Source of the DNA: Planctomycetota bacterium
GTDB taxonomy: Bacteria > Planctomycetota > JACOTG01
Direction of reading: 5' to 3'
DNA length: 64,000 bases
Assembly (NCBI GenBank): GCA_016178505.1
Contig: JACOTG010000253.1
Coordinates: 1-64,000, forward strand
The notes below the pieces were generated by a model. It was not told the origin of the DNA, did no database searches, and worked only from the letters and a program-made list of their open reading frames with translations. Made by a program: the position numbers and the translations under genes. This document shows, piece after piece, positions 59,105 through 64,000 of the stretch (its first letter is position 1; each line of letters begins with the position of its first letter).

Positions 59105-60636
59105 GGCTCGCGACGATCGACGTCGGATCGAACTCGATTCACCTTCTCGTGGTCGACGTCGAGAAAGACGGGAAGATCGTTCCCGTCGATCGCGAGCGCG
59201 ACATGGTGCGTCTCGGCGCTCATTCGCTCACTCGCGGGTCGATCACCGAAGCTGCCTCACAGATCGCGCTCCGTTCGTTTCGGCGTTTGGTCGAGCTCGC
59301 ACGCCACCTCGAGGCCGAGCGCGTCGTCGCGACCGGCACGAGCGCACTCCGGGAATCGCGCAACCGTGACGAGTTCGTCGAGCGCGCGCTCCGCGAAACC
59401 GGCGTGCGGATCGAGATCCTGTCAGGCCAGGAAGAAGCACGACTCGTCGCGCTCGCCGTCAATCACGCAATGCGCCTCGGCACGACGCGCACGCTCATCG
59501 TCGACGTGGGCGGCGGATCGACCGAATTCGCGATCACGAAGGGGCGCGAACCGCTGCTGCTCCGCTCGGTCAAGCTCGGCGCCGTTCGACTCACCGACGC
59601 GTGCATTCGGTCGGATCCGCCGTCGCCGCGCGACGTGGCGCGGCTCGACGAGCAGATTCGCGACGGGCTCGCGCGCACGCGCCGCGCGGTGGCGAACGTC
59701 GGATACGAACGGGCCGTGGCAACGTCGGGCACTGCACTCGCATTGGCGCGCCTCGTCGCGCGATTCTCGAAGTCGGCTTCGAGCCCGCTGACGCTCGACG
59801 CCGTCCGAATCGTTCGCGAGCGGCTCGCGCTGCTCTCGGTGAAGGAGAGCCGCCGACTTCCCGGCGTGAACCCGAGGCGCGCGGACATCCTCTTCGCCGG
59901 CGCGATGCTGGTCGAGCGAATCCTGGAACTGTTCGCCATCGAAAAGCTCGAGACGTGCGACTGGGGATTGCGCGAGGGCGTCTTGCTTCACCTCCTCCGC
60001 GACACGCTGGTCGGCGAAGCGGCGGAGCGTCGAACGCTGCGCCGGCGAAGCGTGCTCGGCCTCGCGCGACGGTACCAATACGACGCGGTGCACTCGCGCC
60101 AGGTCGCGCATCTCGCGAAGAAGCTCTTCGACGCCACCGCCGTCCTGCACGGTCTCGGGGCCGCTCACCGGGAGATCCTCGAGCACGCCGCGGTCCTGCA
60201 CGATATCGGCTACTTCGTTTCCGACGTCGACCATCACAAGCACACGCAGTATCTCGTCGCGCACTCCGAGTTGCAGGGATTCACGCGCAACGAGGTTGCC
60301 GTCATCGCCAACGTGGCGCGCTATCACCGAAAATCGCTCCCTCGCGACCGACACCCCGGCTTCACTGCGCTCGGAATGGAGGAGCGCGAGATCGTCCGCA
60401 AGCTCGCCGCGATCCTTCGGCTCGCCGACGCACTCGACCGTAGCCACGCCTGCGCGATCGCCGACGTCGAGGTGTCCATCGGCCCACAAGTAGCCGAGGT
60501 CCGCGCCAGATCCCGCGGATCGATCGAGCTCGAGCGCCTCGCCACGCGCCACAAGAGCGACCTGTTCGAGCGTGTTTTCGGACGTCGCGTTCGCTTGCGC
60601 GATCTGCGTCGTCCGGCGAGCCCTCCGGTCGCCTGA
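59101..60636 (+). CDS. Ppx/GppA exopolyphosphatase-type phosphatase with HD domain
   Basis: The ATG at 59101 overlaps the kinase stop as ATGA with AGGAA upstream, giving 511 residues; the track start at 58798 is a shadow. Residues 1-300 are the sugar-kinase-fold Ppx/GppA core: TIDVGSNSIHLLVVDV, LSGQEEARL and VDVGGGSTEF. Residues ~310-500 are an HD domain (VLHDIGYFVSDVDHHKHTQY, ILRLADALDRSHACAI). Family members hydrolyse inorganic polyphosphate or pppGpp. Coupling to two TMPK-like genes suggests nucleotide metabolism or a stringent-response link. A promoter for the next genes lies 150 bp downstream. Confidence 0.92.
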   Translation: MRLATIDVGSNSIHLLVVDVEKDGKIVPVDRERDMVRLGAHSLTRGSITEAASQIALRSFRRLVELARHLEAERVVATGTSALRESRNRDEFVERALRETGVRIEILSGQEEARLVALAVNHAMRLGTTRTLIVDVGGGSTEFAITKGREPLLLRSVKLGAVRLTDACIRSDPPSPRDVARLDEQIRDGLARTRRAVANVGYERAVATSGTALALARLVARFSKSASSPLTLDAVRIVRERLALLSVKESRRLPGVNPRRADILFAGAMLVERILELFAIEKLETCDWGLREGVLLHLLRDTLVGEAAERRTLRRRSVLGLARRYQYDAVHSRQVAHLAKKLFDATAVLHGLGAAHREILEHAAVLHDIGYFVSDVDHHKHTQYLVAHSELQGFTRNEVAVIANVARYHRKSLPRDRHPGFTALGMEEREIVRKLAAILRLADALDRSHACAIADVEVSIGPQVAEVRARSRGSIELERLATRHKSDLFERVFGRRVRLRDLRRPASPPVA

Positions 60637-60724
60637 TCGGGACCGCGTCGGACCGCCGAGGTTTCGTGACCGGCCGCGCGACGCCGCGACGCCGCACCCA
60701 AGGTCCGCCTCGTCGCTCATCTTT

Positions 60725-60773
60725 GAAAGTGCTTCGCAGCCGCGATTTGTGCGCACTTTCCGCACTTTCCGCA
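60725..60773 (+). promoter_or_regulatory. Operator-like repeats upstream of the PTS IIA promoter
   Basis: GCACTTTCC occurs twice in direct tandem (60753-60761 and 60762-60770) and once inverted as GAAAGTGC (60725-60732), all just upstream of the -35 box at 60785. Such clustered short motifs often mark a regulator-binding site. No regulator gene is adjacent. Confidence 0.45.
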
Positions 60774-60784
60774 ATCGTCGCGAC

Positions 60785-60813
60785 TTGAGACATGGCTCGG
60801 ATTCGGGTAGAAT
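60785..60813 (+). promoter_or_regulatory. Sigma70-type promoter of the PTS IIA/SRPBCC operon
   Basis: TTGAGA, a 17-bp spacer and TAGAAT lie 34 bases before the ATG at 60848. This is the best consensus promoter I can see in the window. Confidence 0.7.
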
Positions 60814-60847
60814 CGCGCCCTTCTGTGGGGTGGAAACTCGGGAAAAG

Positions 60848-61333
60848 ATGCACGGAACTCGACTGTCCGAGCTGCTTCGTTCTGGGGCGATCGTGCCCAG
60901 CTTGAAGAGCACCAAGGTCGAGGCGGTCGCTTCTGAATTGGTCGATGCGCTCATCGAGGCCGAAGCGCTGCCTCACGTGCATCGCGAATCGGCGATCATC
61001 TCGATCCTGAAGCGAGAAAACGCGTCGAGCACGGGCCTAGGCTCGGGCGTGGCACTCCCGCATGCGAAGGTGCCGTTCGTTCGGGATTTCGTCGCGGCGT
61101 TGGGCCTCGCGTCCGAAGGCGTCGATTTCAATTCCTCGGACTCGGCTCCCGTGAAAGCGGTCTTCTTGCTTTTCTCGCCGAAGGACGACCCGTACGGGCA
61201 CCTGTGGTTGCTCGGCACGATCGCCGGTCTCATTCGGCAGCCGAGATTCGTGGATTCATTGCTGCGAAGCGTCGACCGTGAACAGGTTCGCGAACGGATC
61301 GCGGACGCAGAGGATCGATTGCATGGCGCGTAA
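60848..61333 (+). CDS. PTS EIIA-type (fructose/mannitol, Ntr-like) phosphotransfer protein
   Basis: From the ATG at 60848 the product is 161 residues; the track start at 60572 precedes the promoter. The single EIIA domain has the phosphorylated His in STGLGSGVALPHAKV and the following AALGLASEGVDFNSSDSAPVKAVFLL and LWLLGTIAGLIRQPRFVDSLL. Without an EIIBC transporter nearby it is probably a regulatory EIIA of the PtsN type. It overlaps the next gene by 11 bp, so the two are coupled; a strong sigma70-type promoter and operator-like repeats precede it. Confidence 0.9.
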   Translation: MHGTRLSELLRSGAIVPSLKSTKVEAVASELVDALIEAEALPHVHRESAIISILKRENASSTGLGSGVALPHAKVPFVRDFVAALGLASEGVDFNSSDSAPVKAVFLLFSPKDDPYGHLWLLGTIAGLIRQPRFVDSLLRSVDREQVRERIADAEDRLHGA

Positions 61334-62468
61334 GCCAACGTCGTCGTCGACCGCCGAATCGAAGCCCGAAGTCGAGAACCGCGTCGCCGTGGCACCGGCT
61401 GCGTCGATCACCCCGACCGAGGTCCGCCGGAGCGTCGTCGTGAAGGCGGCCGTCGAGTCGCTGTTCGGCGCGTTAACCGATGCGTCCCAGCTTCAGCGGT
61501 GGCTGTGCGAAGCGGCGAAGCTCGAACCGAAGGCCAACGGCAAGGTCTCTCTGACGTTCGGAGCCAACTCGACTCTCGAGGGCAAGATCACCGAGTTCGC
61601 GCCCGGCGAAAGGGTCACGATGTCGCTGACTCCGTCCGGCTCGAAATCGGCGAAGCTCGCGCTCACGGTCGACCTCCGCGTTCGCGGCGAAGGCGCGGGC
61701 GCCCGCGTGACGCTCACGGAAACCGGTCTCGCAGACGCGGACGCCGTGAAAGCGGCTGATCGCGGTTGGGCGCATCGACTCGAGAGACTGCGGTCGCTCT
61801 TCGAGGATGGCGCGCAGGCGCTCCGCGGAACAGAGGAGGTCGCGACGATACCCGTCTCCGGCGAGAGTCCATACGGCGTCGCCTGGGACGGCAAGCACCT
61901 TTGGCACACCGACGCCAGCGCTGGAAAGCTCATCAAGTTCGACCCGACCAGCGGAAAAGTCCTCGCCGAGTTCGATGTGGGCGGAGGACCGACCGGAGTC
62001 GACAGCGACGGCAAGGATCTGTGGGTTCTCGATCCCAAGCGAAAGGCCATTCTCCAAGTGGACCCGGGATCGGGTGAAGTGAAGCGCCGACTCCGCGTGT
62101 TGCGCGTGGCCGGCGACCTCACCGACGTGGCGTGGGACGGCAAGAGTCTCTGGGTCGGTATGACCGGAGAAGGGGGAAAGATCGTCCGAATCGATTCGCG
62201 CACCGGCATGGCTCAAGGCTCGCTTCCGAGCCCAGAGGTGCCGAGTGGCGTGGCCGTCGACCGCAAGGACGGGGCGCACCTGTGGGTGGCGGCCGTCCGG
62301 TCGAGGGTCGTGACGCGAATCGACTCGAGGAAAGGGACGATCGTAGATCGTTTCGGTTTGCGCGGCGAGCCCGCAGGGCTTGCGTGGGATGGGGAGTGCC
62401 TCTGGCACACCGATCTCGAAGCGCGCGCGCTCGTTCGCGTCCGTCCCCTTGTGGAGCGGACGAGCTAA
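61323..62468 (+). CDS. SRPBCC (AHSA1-like) domain fused to a beta-propeller
   Basis: The ATG at 61323 overlaps the end of the EIIA gene, giving 381 residues. Residues ~35-155 form an SRPBCC/AHSA1-like hydrophobic-ligand or Hsp90-cochaperone fold (VVVKAAVESLFGALTDASQLQRWL, ERVTMSLTP). Residues ~170-375 hold about five propeller blades of the YVTN/NHL/SMP-30 type (SPYGVAWDGKHLWHTDAS, GVDSDGKDLWVLDP, DVAWDGKSLWVGM, LAWDGECLWHTDLE). Fusing these two folds is unusual. No signal peptide is visible, so it is probably cytoplasmic. A second SRPBCC gene follows 21 bp downstream. Confidence 0.82.
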   Translation: MARKPTSSSTAESKPEVENRVAVAPAASITPTEVRRSVVVKAAVESLFGALTDASQLQRWLCEAAKLEPKANGKVSLTFGANSTLEGKITEFAPGERVTMSLTPSGSKSAKLALTVDLRVRGEGAGARVTLTETGLADADAVKAADRGWAHRLERLRSLFEDGAQALRGTEEVATIPVSGESPYGVAWDGKHLWHTDASAGKLIKFDPTSGKVLAEFDVGGGPTGVDSDGKDLWVLDPKRKAILQVDPGSGEVKRRLRVLRVAGDLTDVAWDGKSLWVGMTGEGGKIVRIDSRTGMAQGSLPSPEVPSGVAVDRKDGAHLWVAAVRSRVVTRIDSRKGTIVDRFGLRGEPAGLAWDGECLWHTDLEARALVRVRPLVERTS

Positions 62469-62489
62469 CCCGTAAGGAGTGGAGGCAGG

Positions 62490-62939
62490 ATGGGTCAGGA
62501 AAGAGTCATCAAGAACACCGTCTCGATCAAGAAGGCGGCCCCGGTCGTGTTCCAGGCGCTGCTGGATCAAGACGAGGTCTGCAAGTGGTTCGCCGACGAC
62601 GCCAACGTCGATCCGCGGGAGGGCGGGCGGTTCGAAGTGATGGAAGAAGGCTTCTGGAGCAAGGGGCGGGTCTTGAAGCTCGAAGCGAACAAGCGGCTGT
62701 CGTTCACGCTGGCGCTACCCGAGGAAGGCGTCATGGGTCCGACGCGCGTCGAGTACATGCTCGAAGCGAAAGGAAGCTCCACGCACGTGTCTCTCACGCA
62801 CAGCGGGTTCGGCTCGGGGCCGGAGTGGGAGAACGTCTTTCACGAGTTCGAAGCGCACTGGCCGGACAGCCTCGACTCGCTGAAGAAGTTCGTCGAGACG
62901 CGAAAGTCGTCTCGGAAGTCGAAGTCAAAGTCCGCGTAA
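62490..62939 (+). CDS. SRPBCC / AHSA1-family protein
   Basis: This 149-residue protein has an AAGGAG-like Shine-Dalgarno and the complete AHSA1 pattern: IKNTVSIKKAAPVVFQALLD, WFADDANVDPREGGRFEV, KGRVLKLEANKRLSFTLAL, HVSLTHSGFGSGPEWENVFHEFEAHWPDSLDSLKKFVE. The tail is Lys/Ser-rich (TRKSSRKSKSKSA). Family members bind lipids or act on Hsp90-like proteins; no ligand can be assigned. It is a homologue of the N-terminal domain of the preceding protein. It is the last gene of the plus-strand series and is followed by a strong terminator. Confidence 0.88.
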   Translation: MGQERVIKNTVSIKKAAPVVFQALLDQDEVCKWFADDANVDPREGGRFEVMEEGFWSKGRVLKLEANKRLSFTLALPEEGVMGPTRVEYMLEAKGSSTHVSLTHSGFGSGPEWENVFHEFEAHWPDSLDSLKKFVETRKSSRKSKSKSA

Positions 62940-62959
62940 CGCTCCGTCGAATCGACGCA

Positions 62960-62996
62960 CGGCGGGGATCGATGATCGATCGGTCCTCGCCGTTTT
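62960..62996 (+). terminator. Rho-independent terminator of the plus-strand operon
   Basis: A 14-bp stem with two G-T pairs (CGGCGGGGATCGAT / ATCGGTCCTCGCCG) and a GATCG loop is followed by TTTTCGTCTC, starting 20 bp after the stop of the SRPBCC gene. Confidence 0.87.
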
Positions 62997-63000
62997 CGTC

Positions 63001-63159
63001 TCAGCGCGGTTCGCTCGACGCCACGCAGACGTCCTCGTCGTCGCCAGTGCCGCCGGCCACGCCGTCGCGACCCCAGCTCACGATTTCGAATTCCTGGTTC
63101 GGCAGCACGACGAACTCGAACGGCCGCTTCCACGGATCGACGAAGTTGTCACGACGGTT
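63001..63159 (-). pseudogene. Orphan C-terminal fragment of a type II secretion pseudopilin (GspG-like)
   Basis: Too short for the ORF track. On the minus strand 52 codons read NRRDNFVDPWKRPFEFVV ... EFEIVSWGRDGVAGG and end at TGA (63001-63003). DPW-x-x-P, then FEI-x-SWGRDG-x-GG-x-GD-x-D, is the signature of the GspG major pseudopilin C-terminus, including the calcium-binding Asp cluster. The prepilin leader and N-terminal helix are missing: an in-frame TGA lies right before it and no start codon is present. It is a detached fragment lying just after the stop of the 63165 gene. Confidence 0.7.
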
Positions 63160-63164
63160 TCAGA

Positions 63165-64000
63165 TCACTCGGTCGATTCGAGCACGATGCGTTCGTCTTC
63201 ACGGTCGTCGATCTCGCGGCACCAGGCGATGAGCTCGGGGTAGCGCTCGATCGAAATGCGCTCCGGATCGAACGCCACTTCGCGTTCGACGACGATCGCG
63301 CCGTTCTCCTCACGGCAATCGAACCGATAGTTGCCGAAGAATCCGCGCGACTCGAGCGACTTCGGCAGCCGCTTCACGCGGTACTTGTTCCCGAGGTGGA
63401 TCGTGACGTGATTTCGTTGGTGCTCGAAGTCGCGATAGACGACGGGCCAAGTCCGTTTGTCGCCGCTCGAGAATCGCGCCGTCAGATGGAGCGGCGCGAT
63501 GCCGGTCTTGCAACCGATCTCGCCGCCGCTCGTGTCCACGAAGCGGCGCAACCCGGCCGTGACGTCGATTGCCATCGGCGAGTCCGGCTGCGCCAGCCCG
63601 GGGAACTCGATCGTCCGCAGCGTGCTTCCCGGGAAGTACTGCATCATCATTCGCGCCCCGAGTTGCTTTCGCTGCTGGTCCTCGAGCGTGCGAAACGTCT
63701 CCTTCAATCCGTAGCCCGCGAAGGCCGGAATGCGGGTTTGCATGCCGACCGCGAACGCGCCCCCCTCCTCGACGTCGATGTTCGCGCTGGTGTCGGACGT
63801 GAGGAATTCGTCGGACGGAAGCTTCGGCATCGTCTCGCGTCGCCCTTCGCCGCCGTCGATCACGAACACCGGCGCTTCGCTCAGATAGAAGGGGATTCTC
63901 CCGAACGGGAGGTCGCGCACTTCGAGCCAGACCCACACCGGCTCGTGATCGCGCGGCATCACGCGCACGATCGCCTGAGGATAAAGCGATTCGCGCACCC
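63165..64000 (-). CDS. Partial protein, probable DUF3857/transglutaminase-type C-terminal region (continues past right edge)
   Basis: The frame is open to the right edge, so at least 278 codons of the 3' part are seen; the M in the track is an internal GTG. The visible part is beta-rich (VWVWLEVRDLPFGRIPFYLSE, DTSANIDVEEGGAFAVG, HLTARFSSGDKRTWPVVYRDFEHQ, GFFGNYRFDCREENGAIVVERE) and ends DREDERIVLESTE. The pattern of a C-terminal beta-sandwich after a transglutaminase-like core, with Arg/Asp-rich DREDERI at the end, resembles DUF3857 proteins, but the catalytic part lies outside the window. A GspG-like fragment follows its stop. Confidence 0.5.
   Translation of the reverse strand, partial: VRESLYPQAIVRVMPRDHEPVWVWLEVRDLPFGRIPFYLSEAPVFVIDGGEGRRETMPKLPSDEFLTSDTSANIDVEEGGAFAVGMQTRIPAFAGYGLKETFRTLEDQQRKQLGARMMMQYFPGSTLRTIEFPGLAQPDSPMAIDVTAGLRRFVDTSGGEIGCKTGIAPLHLTARFSSGDKRTWPVVYRDFEHQRNHVTIHLGNKYRVKRLPKSLESRGFFGNYRFDCREENGAIVVEREVAFDPERISIERYPELIAWCREIDDREDERIVLESTE

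Noticed and set aside
1-64000. Search for tRNA, rRNA, CRISPR, IS or prophage signs
   Set aside because: I saw no cloverleaf-like tRNA, no rRNA segment, no regularly spaced direct repeats, and no transposase or integrase motif in any frame examined; a tool-based scan could still find a short one.

Overview
This is a high-GC bacterial chromosome segment with no rRNA, tRNA, CRISPR array or insertion sequence that I can see. Three things suggest a member of the Planctomycetota: an ECF sigma factor fused to extracytoplasmic CarboxypepD_reg domains, a Hanks-type kinase with a TPR tail next to an ECF sigma factor, and a large set of secreted repeat proteins (HYR, IPT/TIG, CarboxypepD_reg). This placement is an inference from gene content, not from a marker gene.

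Layout. 1-4191: the 5' part of a giant secreted HYR-repeat protein, minus strand, running off the left edge. 4.6-10.8 kb: a VOC protein, a small membrane protein, two secreted proteins sharing a C-terminal module, a small conserved-looking protein and an orphan ribose-type ABC permease. 11.2-19.3 kb, plus strand: the sigma/CarboxypepD_reg fusion, a duplicated-domain secreted protein, a TMTC-like membrane glycosyltransferase with TPRs and a terpenoid-cyclase-fold protein. 26.9-19.4 kb, minus strand: a tightly packed five-gene unit (secreted repeat protein, DUF1611-type NTPase, ABC exporter, paralogous secreted repeat protein, DUF5666-like/AlgE-like outer-membrane barrel). 27-33 kb: a sugar-binding lipoprotein, a response regulator with a degenerate HPt domain preceded by a 44-bp tandem array, then cytosine deaminase, Ser/Thr kinase and ECF sigma on the minus strand. 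33-49 kb: S51 peptidase, GH2 glycosidase, oligopeptide-binding lipoprotein, a DUF4185-like lipoprotein, a sigma/FecR/lipoprotein cassette, M2 metallopeptidase, a PA0069-type radical SAM protein, a transglutaminase lipoprotein and a small secreted protein whose frame is interrupted by two TGA codons. 49-52.4 kb: CBS protein and a dihaem peroxidase with Ig-like domains. 52.9-63 kb, plus strand: a long series including a PaaK-like ligase, SufS-like aminotransferase, second S51 peptidase, two tandem thymidylate-kinase-like proteins, Ppx/GppA-HD, PTS IIA and two SRPBCC proteins, ended by a strong terminator. The right end carries an orphan GspG C-terminal fragment and the 3' part of a probable DUF3857-type protein.

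The window is dominated by cell-surface and export functions and by signal transduction (three sigma factors, a kinase, a response regulator, a FecR-type regulator, PTS IIA). The most unusual observations are the readthrough-like double TGA gene (48537-49214), the five-gene secretion-like unit (19.4-26.9 kb), the C-terminal module shared by two secreted proteins, the tandem kinase pair with one Walker A Lys replaced by Arg, and the 44-bp array built from the start region of the response-regulator gene.
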